Positions 36,501 through 46,979 of a stretch of DNA of 64,000 nucleotides are shown piece after piece. The stretch's first letter is position 1, and every line of letters starts with the position of its first letter. The notes under the pieces were generated by a model. It saw only the letters and a list, made by a program, of their open reading frames with translations, had not been told where the DNA came from and did no database searches. This DNA comes from Acanthosoma haemorrhoidale. Its lineage: Eukaryota > Arthropoda > Insecta > Hemiptera > Acanthosomatidae. The DNA lies in assembly GCA_930367205.1 (NCBI GenBank), contig OV884015.1, positions 38,245,288 through 38,309,287 of the forward strand. Direction: 5' to 3'. A program made the translations under genes and the position numbers.

Positions 36501-39500
36501 CACTATACAAGTTTGTGTGTTTGTATTCGCCACTCTTCTCTTCCCACTTATTGTCGGTTGTATTGCCACTTCACTATGTGTTGTTAATATCTTTCTTCAT
36601 AGCTCTCTTCTCTTCTCTTCCCACTTTTCGTTGCTTATATCGCTGCTCCATTATGAGGTTACCCTAAGGCAGTCAATCAGTGTAAACATTTTTAACCATT
36701 TCTCCAAATTAGCTTAGCTTGTTAACTTCAATGTAATGTGTTTTTTTTTTTTTGGTCATCTATAAAATGTTTATTGCCTCAAATCCCTTCCACTCTTAAC
36801 TATCTTTACATTTCATATCACGATCACATCTTAAAATGTGTAGCATCATATCCTTTTACCTGGAAGATGTTTCAGTACAAGCCAAGTAATTTCAAACATG
36901 ACAATTATTGTGTGTATGCTTAGTCAGTTTCTCATATCATTAAATTGATTTTACAAATTTATGTTTCAGCTGATTCTTAACAATTAAATACATTTGATTA
37001 CAGAGCATACATTTCAGTGCGACTACTGCTTAAGTTTTCATCCGACAGAAAGAATTTTAAGGAAGCATATGGCACAACATATCAATCATTACTCCTGCCC
37101 ATTTTGTAATATGACATGCAATAAACCTTCACTGCTCGCCGTTCACATAAGAAACAGACACCTCGATCACAAATACTTCAAATGCTCATCATGTAGCTAC
37201 CAGTAAATAATTATCTGTAATTAAAATATAGATATCATATTACGTTTTAATATATGTGTTAATCAACTTATTCTGTGTTATATCATTTAATCATTAGGTG
37301 CAAATCAAAATACGATCTGAAGTGTCACCTAATGTCTCATATGACGGGCCCTCACCCTTGCCTTGAAACAGGCTGCAGTTACATTGCCTCGTCACAGTTA
37401 GCCTTGAAGCATCATTATGACCGTGTAGGTATTATTTTTTTCATCTGCTAAAATCACTTATATCTATCCTAATAAGTTGATGCAATGATCATTATCTATG
37501 CCAGTTTTTTTTATTGGCGAGCCTGAAGGGAGAAGGTCTTCTTTCATTCGCTACTCGTCCAGACAGTCATTTTTTTGTATGAATGTATATATATTATTAC
37601 GGTATTTATTATTCATATATTTTAATTATATATTTTTTATATAATTTATATTTTATTTTTAATCTTTATATTTAACTTTTACTTTATCTTAAGGTTATGT
37701 TAATAAAAATAGGAAACTTCTGGCAATAGGAATAATTTTTTATTTACACACAATGATTTAAAAATTGATATACAAATAATTACGCACATATATAAAATAA
37801 CACTGTTAAAACTAAATTTAAAAATACCTTATTACTTACTATATGGAATATACCTTATATACTTACTACGTAACGTAATAATGGCCAGCTTATCTGTTGT
37901 GTTTCGAGCGGTGCATCTTTCCTTTGTCCGATACGTAGCGTGGTCTGGATCCTCTTCTTTGTCTTGAGCGTCCTTTGTTCTATGCGTACCGGGTGAAAGT
38001 GAAAAGGGTTGCTACCTCGTGGTGATCATCTCCGTAGGGCCGTCCGTGAAAGAAAGACCTCATGGCCGGGTCTGTGATCTTGATTCTCGGTATTCCTATC
38101 TCTTCGCTGCCATCTTGATCTCTTGACCTCTTTGGCTCATATGTGATTACTTTTCTTGTTTTGAAGTTATAAAATAAAATATTTATATTATTAATTTATA
38201 TTATAAAATATACATATTAATGGTAGATTCAACGCAACGAATAGTGTTTAACATTCATGAATCGTGGTACACGAGTATATATTGTGTTCAAAAATTATTT
38301 AATCTATCTAAAATTATGAAGCTCTATTACACAGCACCTCTAGTTGTGCTGAAAAGTGTTGAAATCCAATAATAGGATTTTTGTACTTAATTTACTTCTG
38401 CTTCAAGGTGGTTTTAATTAGGTTTTTTTAGTCTATATTTTAGCTATTAAAATTTTTTTTTAATTAGTCTTGCTACTTTAATATTGATGTCCTTTATTCA
38501 ATTTATATAAGTTATTCAATAATGTACATAAATTGTATTCATTGTTGAGTTTAAAAAAAATATTCTATAAAAAAATAGTGAGGCTAATCCATGTATAAAC
38601 TAGTTATAAAAAAGATCATATTTAATAATAAATAAATAAATCCATCCCCTAAAACCTCTTGAGAGCTAGGTGCACAGAGCTAGGTGCTGACCGAAGGTTG
38701 TCATCATAGTTGGTAGGTGTAGCTGGCGTGCTAGTGTGATTAGTACTAGGCGTTGTTAACTATCAGCCTTTTATTTGGTTTTCTTAATTGGATTCGCTAA
38801 TTTTTTATTCAAGTAGCTGCTTATTTATTTTTGTCTTAGTTAACCCCACCAGACCTATCAACCAAAGAAAAACGACTAGGGTGAGCCGGGGATCGAACCT
38901 GGGTCCATAGGGCTGGAAGTCAACTCAACTAGAAAGCTGATCACCTACAATTTTGTATTACTGAAAGTTGTATGAACTTAATATAAAGGGAAAAAATGCC
39001 ATAGAAGATCCACGAGTTTCTTAGAAACTTTATATAAATTATTGTGAAAAATCTTGTTAATATGTTATATTTAAAAAAAAAAAAAATCCTGTCTAAAATA
39101 GCTTCTGTACTGAAATTGAAATTTAAAATTTAAAAAAATCAGAGAGAAGCAGTTAGGTCAATTGGTACAGGACCGATTTTTTCCCAATTATTTTCTTTTG
39201 CATTCTTTGTCGATTATACCATTATTATATCATAATTTTGTACCTTTTTATCGTTGGCTCCAAAAACTTCATTTTTTGGAACATCTTTAACTTTTTTTTT
39301 GCATTTCTGATTTAATGTGCCCTTTACCAAGAAGATAAAATTTATGTATAAAGCAACTTCTGCCGAGCTGAGACTTGAAAAATCATAAAAGCAAGATTTT
39401 TTGTCGTATTTTCCTATGTTATAAATTAACCAAAACAACATAATTGGACACATTTTTTTAATATAAATTTAAAATTTCAGATCGATTTGATCATTTTTAT

Positions 39501-42500
39501 AACTGGTATCATAAAAACTCCAATAAAGCAACATATGCAAAGATAGTTAGCCCATACCTGTTTAAAAATATAGCCTCTCCCTTTGGCAGATTAATTTTGT
39601 AAACTGCAGACCACACCTAGACACTGAGCAATTTACATCATCAACTTGTGCTTAGTAAGTAAACCATTAGTTACCCAACCCTTTGTTCAATCACATGAAC
39701 AATGGTTCCACTTTTAGCAATGAGGCTCATGTAGGTGGACTAACTATATATATATGGGGCACTAGAAAATTAGATATTAATAATAGTATATCAAAAAATT
39801 GTTTATTGTAACTAATGAAAAATACTTATTCTACAGAGCCATGGATCGGGAAATGAATTCGGAACATTTGTATGTCATGTGTGCGATAAGAAATTTAAAA
39901 GAGGGGCAATCTTGACCAAGCATCTTTTTTCTAAGCACAATATAAAAAAGCCTCCTGGATATTCTCGATTTCTGTAATTATTCACTTTTATTTATTATTC
40001 TTTAATAAATATATTAATTATCTTAAATACCTTTGGTTATGTTAAATTATAATTGACTGTTAAATCTTAGGTACAAAGTTGATGCAGATGGATGTAGGCG
40101 ACTTCAAACTATACGACTTGAGAGTGTTGATGCCAATGAACTGACTGATTACGAAGAAGTTCAAAACTCTGTAAGCAATTTAATTTTTAGTTTTCAGATT
40201 CTTCTATATCTGGGGTCTCATACTCAGAAAACGCCCAGGAAGTTGGGGTATGCAGTAGTGTTGAGCAAACTTTAAATATACACTAAAAAAAAAAACATTT
40301 GTTAAAAGTATGCAGTATTCACACTATTAAGGGTTCCGATGATCTTATTAATTACTCATCCTTGATTGATATCCAAAGTTTTATTGATATGTACATCCAA
40401 AAACAGTTTATCTAACATAGCCCCCCTCCCCATTGATTGGTACTGCACATGGGGATGAGTTACCACAGCTACAGGTGTTTTTTTTTTTTTAAATATTTCA
40501 AAAGAAAATGTCATTCATCTTATTTTTTTGTAGTCATAGTGCATACTAAACCACCAACATATTCATATGCTTAATCAGTCAGTTAAGATCATTAGTTTTG
40601 TATCTACATAATTCTATATAAATTCTAGGAAAAAATTTGTTTTCATTACACAGTGATTAACTGATAATTGACACTTACTATTTTTTAAAGGATTATTTTT
40701 ATTTTTAGCATCATTAAGGGATCAAATGGAACTACCCTGCAATAAATTATGCCTTTAACAAAAATCGCAAGTAGAGTTAAAGTTAAAATTAAACACCATT
40801 TTAATAATAGTTTTAATGACTTTTTGTAATTTCAATTAATCAGGGCAACAAGTTTATGTCCCATATATATCAGGGCAATTAATTTTATATCCTACTCCAT
40901 ATGATAGCAAAATATATATTGTTTTATTACAAAGTAATTATGACTCGTCATTTACCATGGGATTGGTTTTAATTTTAGCACCATTGAATGAAACCAACAC
41001 AAAAAATATCATCCCTCTTTATAAAACACAATATGAGTCATAATTGAAAACACGGCTTTAATGACAGTTCTAATGACTTTGTGTGATTACGGTTCTAAAA
41101 TCAAAAACAAAAATTACTTCTTATTAGTCAGTCACGATCCCTAATTTGATCACCTCACTCAATATAATAAGAAAATATTTTTTTCAATTACCAAATTATT
41201 AATTAATTCTTATAAGTGCCAATTTTCCATGGGACTGATTTTATTTTTAGCTCCATCAGTGCATTAAATGAAACGAACAATTCTTAAAGGGGTTCGTTGT
41301 GAAAAGAAAAGTGATTTTAAAACCATGCATAAAAAATATATTTCAGCACTTTCATATTATAAAGAATAAACTGCCTCATAATAAGTTTTAAAACATTTTT
41401 TAATTCGTATGTTTTAAATGAAAAGTTTCAGTGAAAAAATAAATGTTTGAAAAATTGGAATAGAAGTTTTAATATCAATTTTTCTATTCAAATATATGTA
41501 ATTAGATATTTTTATCTATAAACAAATTCTTTACTAGATAAACCAAGAAATAAATTATAAAGTTTAATTTTTGAGTGTAACTGACGCTAGGGGTCAGTCC
41601 CGTATCAAGCACGGTTTTGTAATGTGACTAGGCAACTCGCTTCATTCCAAACCAGTGTACGATTCAAGACTGATTGGTGTGTAACCAGCACTGGTTTGGA
41701 ACTCAATAGAACATTATTATTTTTGACTATCTGGTAACAACATATTGCTGTAATCTGAGATTTCACTGTTTGAAATTCAATTAAAAAATTTAATAAAGGG
41801 TGCCCTTTTTGCAGAGAACGATTGTCAATACATGAAACTAGGATATTTTTAAATAAATAATATTTAGCTTGCTCAAATAAAAATTTATTCGTGGACCAAT
41901 TGAATATTACATGTTATATAAAAATAGGTGGAATTAAAAAAAAAAAAGTTCTAAAAACTAAAACACGGCTTTTTCATCTTCGATTTCCTCGTCACCTAAC
42001 TAACCCCTGAACCACTGCACACACCTGGGGTCTTCTCAAAAACCTGTTCAATCCAGAGTTTACTGTTTGCATCTATATAGCACATGAGGTCCTGCACGTC
42101 TTTCTTTTTCGTTGCAGCATATTCCAAGATGTGTAACTGTCGATAAAGTCAACGATATTTCTCCTTCATATTAGTGCTCTTGGGTTACCAGAATTTGAAT
42201 CTGGAGAATACATCTTTTGTAAAAGTTTTGTAGCAGCAGATGTCTTCACGTTTACATCTGATTATTACATATTACATTTTAGTCACTGTAACAGAAAATG
42301 TTTTTGAAAGCCAAGATCAGAAGGCTACCTTTGTCTTATTCTTGTTTTCCTCTGCAGAACAATATCGGTAAGTACCCTCTGGTTACTGTGGAAGTATCTT
42401 TAAAAGATAATGGAGAAAGAATGAGGTAACTGTTTTAGCTCCCTTCTTTGAGTAACCCTCCATAAAACAGAGTAAAAGATCTTCCACCATTGGGAATGTG

Positions 42501-45500
42501 AATGTTTAAAGTGTACAACCACAACAGTTTTATAAAACTGTGAGGTCACAGAAAGCCTCAGTATAGCTAAGTTTTGGCTGTAGTCAAACTCCATAACCAA
42601 ATGAGTGTTACCATTCTTTGCTTTTGAGATCATTTCATCTTTCAGAGTCTTATAGTGAGCGCAAGCCACTTTTGGTATATGGAAAGCCAAGTCTTAACTT
42701 GACAGGGTCTTCAGGTGCTGTTGACAGCTTCATTTGGGCTTTGGTATAAAAGTCACAAACATTGGTCTTGGGTTTCCGGAAGGCATAGGTGCAGTGGTGG
42801 TTGAAGAAAGGCAATGTACTACTGACCTTTCTGCAAAGGTCTCTTTCCTCTACTACTACTCCCCACTAGTCCATTTTTAACAACAGAACTCATATTTTAG
42901 CAAACAATTGGTGCAAATACTGAGAAAAATTAAACTAACCATGAGATGTTTGCATATAGAACTAACTGAAGAAAAGTGAACTTCAAACATCTGATTTCTT
43001 ATCATAAAATTTCGATATCTCACTGGATTTTTGATATATTGATTTGAATTCAGGACAAAACACCTTTAGATCGCACTAAAAGGGTAAATGACCTCGAGTG
43101 CCATTTTTACACCTACCACCTCAATTATAAAAAATATATTCCTATCATTTTGAGTAGGATATCAAATTAAAGATCTCGCCACCCTGAGAGATAATATATA
43201 TTTTTTTGGTTTTTAACTGTAATTAACAAAGTCATTAAAATAATGTTCATAACTATAATTGCGTTGACTTGAAACCCAACTGGTGATTGTTTTTAGGCTT
43301 AATATTTTGCATGTTAGCTCTGTTTGATGCTACTTGATGATATATTTTCTTTTTACTTCTCTCAAATTACTCCTTATTACATAAGTACATCTAGTCATAT
43401 TGTGCAAACAGCCTAGATATCAATCTTAAACTAGCTTTACAAATCCAGTGTAATAATTAAACAAAACCAATGAACTGAAATCTGTGTAACCATACTAAAA
43501 TATAGGATTAAATTTAACAATTATTTACAAATTATAGTCCTTTATGACAATTGAAACCTCTAAAAATAACATTACAATAGATAGTATCAATGAGATATGT
43601 TGTGCAAACCTTTTTAATTACAAAATTAAGTTTTCTTATATTAAACGCATATATTATAATGTAATATAGTATGATTTAAATATTATAATACTGTTAACTA
43701 AACTCTGTAAATAATGGTTCATATTAAGAAAGAGGGAGCTATGACTAGTTCCCATGCTGCTGCTTGGAGTGCAGGTCGGGCTGCAGCAGGGAAGTATGGC
43801 CGACATAATCAGCTCCCTGCACCTGAGCAATTCATTTGTTTCCAGTCAAGCCTCAGGACTGGTACTCACAGTTGCAAGGATGTTTTGAAATATTGCCTTC
43901 TCATTTAACCTCTGCACCTCTCTTTCCTTTCCTAACCTTGCTAGCTTTAGTCATTAGTCTTAGCCTCCACACCTTCCTAGTGAAGTTCCCTGGCTTTGTC
44001 TCTTTAGAACTAGCCCTTCCTTGGAAAACAGCTTCTGGGGCACATCACCTTCCTGGTGGCACTCCCCCAGCGGTTCAGTTGGTTTTCTTCCGGTTCGCAT
44101 TCACCTTTGCGGACGGCTTTCACCTAACCTTAGATTCCGAATGTGTGTTGAGGCTACTCACCTATCAAAAAGAATTGGGATTAATAAGATGGCCAACAAG
44201 GTATGCTAGAGAAACTTAGCTTTTAAATGGTTATGTTAACAAATAAAATTCAAGTAAACTTAGTAAATCAATCAAGAGAAAGTTAGTAGTAAGATCATGG
44301 AAGCCTTAATTGTGTGGTACTGCACTCTTATCTATATTTTTTATTGAAGTTTTTCTGAGTAAATGTTACACTTAGTGTATTTACTGCTGCGTTTATTAAA
44401 ATTTAGTGTGTCAACTTTGTTATGTTTGTTTGGTAGTTCAGTATAACCTCCATTTATTATTTATAATTTAATTTTCCTTTACTTTATTTCAATTGTTACA
44501 TAAAATATTTTATGAAGTTTCCAGACCCCCAAGTTCATTTAAACTATAATTTGATTATTGTAATGGAAAACAAAGATAGACATAACAGTTTTCTTTTATT
44601 TTTTCCAGAACTGTCCTGAGGAAGAGCAAGATGTAGATGACCCATTGAAGATTGAGGTAAAACATTATTTGGGGGGGGGGGTGGCAATTGAATTACCTTA
44701 TTTATAAATGTTTCGGCAACACTTCCCCCCCCCCCCAAAAAAAATTATAAAGTCTTAAAATCTTTACATCTTATTCAATCACACAAAAGCCAAACCTGTT
44801 TTAATTATTGTAAAAATTGATTTTGGAAAATAAGTGTACCAATTTTTTTTTTTAAGGGTGAAAAAAGTCTTTATTCTGAGACATTGCCCCCTAAGAATGA
44901 GATACAAAGAAATATCTCTAGCTACCATAAATTTCTCTATTGTGGTTATAGTCTTTAAATAATATTGGACCTATACATTGAATATAAATAAATTTCATCA
45001 GCAGCTCGTACATCAAATACTTCTAAATCATAAAACTTTCAGAAGTTTACATAATGAATCAGTAATGAAACTAAACATAATATTGTATTCATATTACAAA
45101 AATATCGTCAAGTCTAAAATAATAACAATAGTCATACACAAATAATAGTGGTCGCAATATACAAAAGACATGATATGAATAATCTATCGCTATGCTTGTC
45201 ACTGAGATAATACATGCTTACCTGAGATCACAGTATATAGGAAGGATGCCTTGCCTATTATTATAATCTTAAGCTTTCTCTATGTGTTCCTTACATATTT
45301 ATATAGTCTATACTTTTTGGGGAAAGCATCACCCCCAACAACCAGTGATATAATCTAAGTAGTGCACTATTTTAATAGGTATTGTGGTCTACATAACCTT
45401 CTGTAATTCATTTAACTCATAAGTATTATAATTATTACTCACGTTTAGCCAAAGAAAATTATTAATAATACTGTAATCTCTAACATAACAAAAATTACTT

Positions 45501-45707
45501 ATTAAGCACTATAATGTACATTAAACATTTATGTCTTATTCTTTTCAGAATTTAATTGATGGAAAACCTGCAGTGGCTCATCAATCAATAAAAGAAATTA
45601 CCGTTGACCTCTTAGGAGAAAAAGGACAAGTTTTGTCGTCTTGCATCGTAACTCCTGATGACTCCCTCCCTCCTCCAGAAGCGCAAATACTCGCCATCGG
45701 TTCCTAA
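33599..45707 (+). CDS. HINFP: Histone H4 transcription factor (C2H2 zinc finger), 9 exons, 500 aa
   Basis: HINFP binds histone H4 promoters and activates them at the G1/S transition. Exons are 33599-34003, 34086-34260, 35467-35619, 37004-37202, 37298-37424, 39837-39973, 40071-40170, 44609-44656 and 45549-45707. Phases agree throughout and give 501 codons with the stop; human HINFP is 517 aa. About ten C2H2 fingers fill residues 24-385. The first four have the unusual CxxxxC spacing (CEWKGCG, CLWSDC, CYWKDC, CLWAEC), as in HINFP. The fifth lacks a clean second histidine. Directly after the last finger, IKKPPGYSRFL joins YKVDADGCRRLQTIRLESVD across exons 6 and 7. This matches the conserved human [21 protein letters not shown] segment. 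The acidic and proline-rich C-terminus is poorly conserved. The exon 5 donor must be GTAGGT at 37425; using GTATTA four bases later would bring a stop. Confidence 0.92.
34790..35285. repeat. Direct duplication in HINFP intron 2
   Basis: About 34805-34885 and 35195-35280 share TTAGCAGCATATA, GGTGTAATCTGAAATAAATT and AAGCTCTTTTCAT. The copies are about 85-90 bases long and 390 bases apart. Confidence 0.75.
37640..37800. repeat. Dispersed repeat, second copy at the window's right edge
   Basis: It shares CTTTTACTTTATCT, AGGAAACTT and GGCAA with 63830-63995 in the same order and orientation. The unit may be the 3' UTR, read on the minus strand, of an element whose coding part lies to the right (see 37980-38175). 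Confidence 0.6.
37980..38175 (-). CDS. Unrecognised reading frame end in HINFP intron 5, probably transposon-derived
   Basis: On the minus strand a frame with no stop for about 65 codons ends at a TAG at 37980-37982. Its last part reads RIKITDPAMRSFFHGRPYGD then DHHEVATLFTFTRYA. The base composition is clearly less AT-rich than the surroundings, and it stops where the repeat at 37640-37800 begins. No good start codon is present, so it is a 3' fragment or an exon. I do not recognise the family. It lies antisense within HINFP. Confidence 0.35.
38635..38960 (-). repeat. tRNA-derived SINE
   Basis: On the minus strand the head (about 38955 to 38878) has an A-box-like TGATCAGCTTTCTAGTTGAG and a strong B box in CCCAGGTTCGATCCCCGG. 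The spacing is tRNA-like, and a weak acceptor-stem pairing is possible (GTGA with TCAC). A non-tRNA body of about 220 bases follows, ending in a TTTATTTATTTATT-type tail near 38620-38635. A true tRNA gene is less likely, because the D arm and anticodon arm do not fold well. Confidence 0.6.
40310..41300 (+). repeat. Long AT-rich repeat (family D) in HINFP intron 7
   Basis: It is matched by 60970-61800 in the same orientation. Shared landmarks in order are TTAATTACTCA, CTTGATTGAT, CCCATTGATTG, then ATCAAATGGAACTACC and AATCAGGGCAACAAG. Within it, a block with TTTTAGCACCATT or TTTTAGCTCCATC recurs at about 40710, 40975 and 41250, so it is itself internally repeated about every 270 bases. It is non-coding. 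Confidence 0.65.
41975..42960 (-). pseudogene. Decayed transposon-associated protein (FRKPKTNVCDF family)
   Basis: The minus strand of HINFP intron 7 reads, in shifting frames, FRKPKTNVCDFYTKAQMKLS and STAPEDPVKLRL, then AFHIPKVACAHYKTLKDEMI, HLVMEFDYSQNLAILRLSVT, SQFYKT and, near 42100, LEYAATKKKDVQDLM. The order of F-x-x-PK-x-D-x-C, a helical segment, V-x-x-FD-x-Q-x-L-x-x-P and an FYK block recalls a repetitive family of unknown function common in insects and cnidarians. Several frameshifts and stops separate the pieces, so it is a pseudogene. The last readable part, DEEIEDEKAVF, ends at a stop near 41970. It is not part of HINFP. Confidence 0.5.
43890..44205 (+). mobile_element. Diverged copy of the family B 5' leader repeat
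   Basis: The order of blocks TTCTCATTTAACCTCTGCA, CCTAACCTTGCTA, CTTTGTCTC, CCTTCCTTGG, GGTTCGCATTCACCTTTG and TTAGATTCCGAATGTG follows the copies at 19860-20160 and 59390-59690. It has many changes. Bases 43730-43890 upstream are also GC-richer and may belong to it. Overlapping frames of 64 to 127 codons are not protein-like. Confidence 0.5.
44660..44752. repeat. G-tract / C-tract hairpin in HINFP intron 8
   Basis: A run of about 11 G's at 44671-44681 and a run of about 12 C's at 44725-44737 face each other, with T's outside one run and A's outside the other. They form an imperfect palindrome that begins within four bases of the exon 8 donor. Confidence 0.6.
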
Positions 45708-46359
45708 CCTATTTTGTCGAAGCTAACACCATTATTTTTATTAGAAAAAAATATGTTATCAGGGTTATTTGATAGAGATTGCATGTATAGAAAGGGTGGT
45801 TCTCCAAGGTTTTCAGTCATGTAATCTTGATTTTCCAATGTGATATTTATTTATTTCCTATTTTTGGTTTCATTTATTAGTATAGAGTACCATAATTGGT
45901 TTGTTTGTAGAAAGGTATCTCAAACCAATTTGGTTTTTATTTCTTTGCTGTACTGAGTTGCTTATATTGGAGATTTCTTGGAACACTGAATTTGATTTAA
46001 ATAGCTACAATGAACCATTTTTATTGACATGAATATCTCTTTTTTATTAGCCAAAATTGATTTTATTTTTGTATTTTATCATTATTTATAAAGGACTTCG
46101 TTCCAAAACAAAGTTTCTTTTTTCTATATATCTAGCTAAAAAAAATATCAGAAGTTTGATGTTAATATATATATATTAGAAGTTTGAGAGTAATTATTGG
46201 CTGTTTAGATAAAAGTTATTGCTATGAAACGTTCATAACAAAGCTTTTTTGTTATTGTGAGCTATCATTAAATGACATCTAGCGAGCAATTAATGTAACT
46301 TCTTACCTATAAGAAAACCATTTTAATCTTGTTTGTTTGAATATATGTGACATTGTAAA

Positions 46360-46490
46360 AATAAAATTGTTTATTGTAATTGTAAATGCATAGTAATAAT
46401 CTGTATTTAAGATCATTGCTATGCATTTACTATTAGTTTTGTGCAAGTAGTATTATGTATAATTTTCTAAATAAAACATATATAAATAAA
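46360..46490 (+). terminator. Candidate polyadenylation signals for HINFP
   Basis: AATAAA occurs at 46360-46365, 46470-46475 and 46485-46490, that is 650-780 bases after the HINFP stop and before the convergent tektin stop at 46980. Confidence 0.45.
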
Positions 46491-46599
46491 AGTAAGATAA
46501 CCTTTTTCATTACCATTATTCAGTACTTATATTACGTATTACCATTAACTTAGATATGTCAGTTGTAGGCCAAAATTTTATGTTACTCCCATCACTAGT

Positions 46600-46890
46600 A
46601 AATTAATTCTTGAAGTTGACCAGTATTCAAGTACCCTGCCTGTCTAACTGTTTAAGTCTTTGTAAGTCCCCTAATGAAGCTATTAAATTTTGCATGGCAG
46701 TTATATTTCATGAGCTAACTCCTAAACATGATTGGATATCATTAATTAATTAAATACTTGGTTATGATAAAACCAGTTTTTTCTATCATACTGAGTAGAG
46801 TTTCAAATTAAAGCTCTTGGCATTCTGATTAATAATATATGATTGGTATTTTGTCTTAAATGGACGTGGACTACAATTACAAAAAATTAT
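46600..46890 (+). repeat. Dispersed AT-rich repeat, family C
   Basis: This is the longest clear copy. It has GTCTTTGTAAGTCCC, ATTAATTAAATACTTGG, TTTCAAATTAAAGCTCTTGG, CTGATTAATAATATATG and GTGGACTACAATTAC, each found in part at other sites such as 14850-15050 and 54020-54120. Confidence 0.55.
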
Positions 46891-46979
46891 TAAAATTGTG
46901 TTTGAAAACTTCTGTTACAGAACTTGAAGTTACCAGGGTCTATATACTACCAAAATATAATGTAGGCTCAAATATTTTA

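Noticed and set aside
36430..36670. A-box-like GGATAGTTAAGTGGTGATGC and repeated CTCTTCTCTTCCCACTT, with 70- and 91-codon frames
   Set aside because: The frames are leucine- and serine-rich products of a pyrimidine-rich repeat, and no B box is found. It is an intronic low-complexity repeat.
39145..39185. tRNA-like stretch AGTTAGGTCAATTGGTACAG
   Set aside because: The pattern looks like a D arm, but no T arm follows at the right distance.
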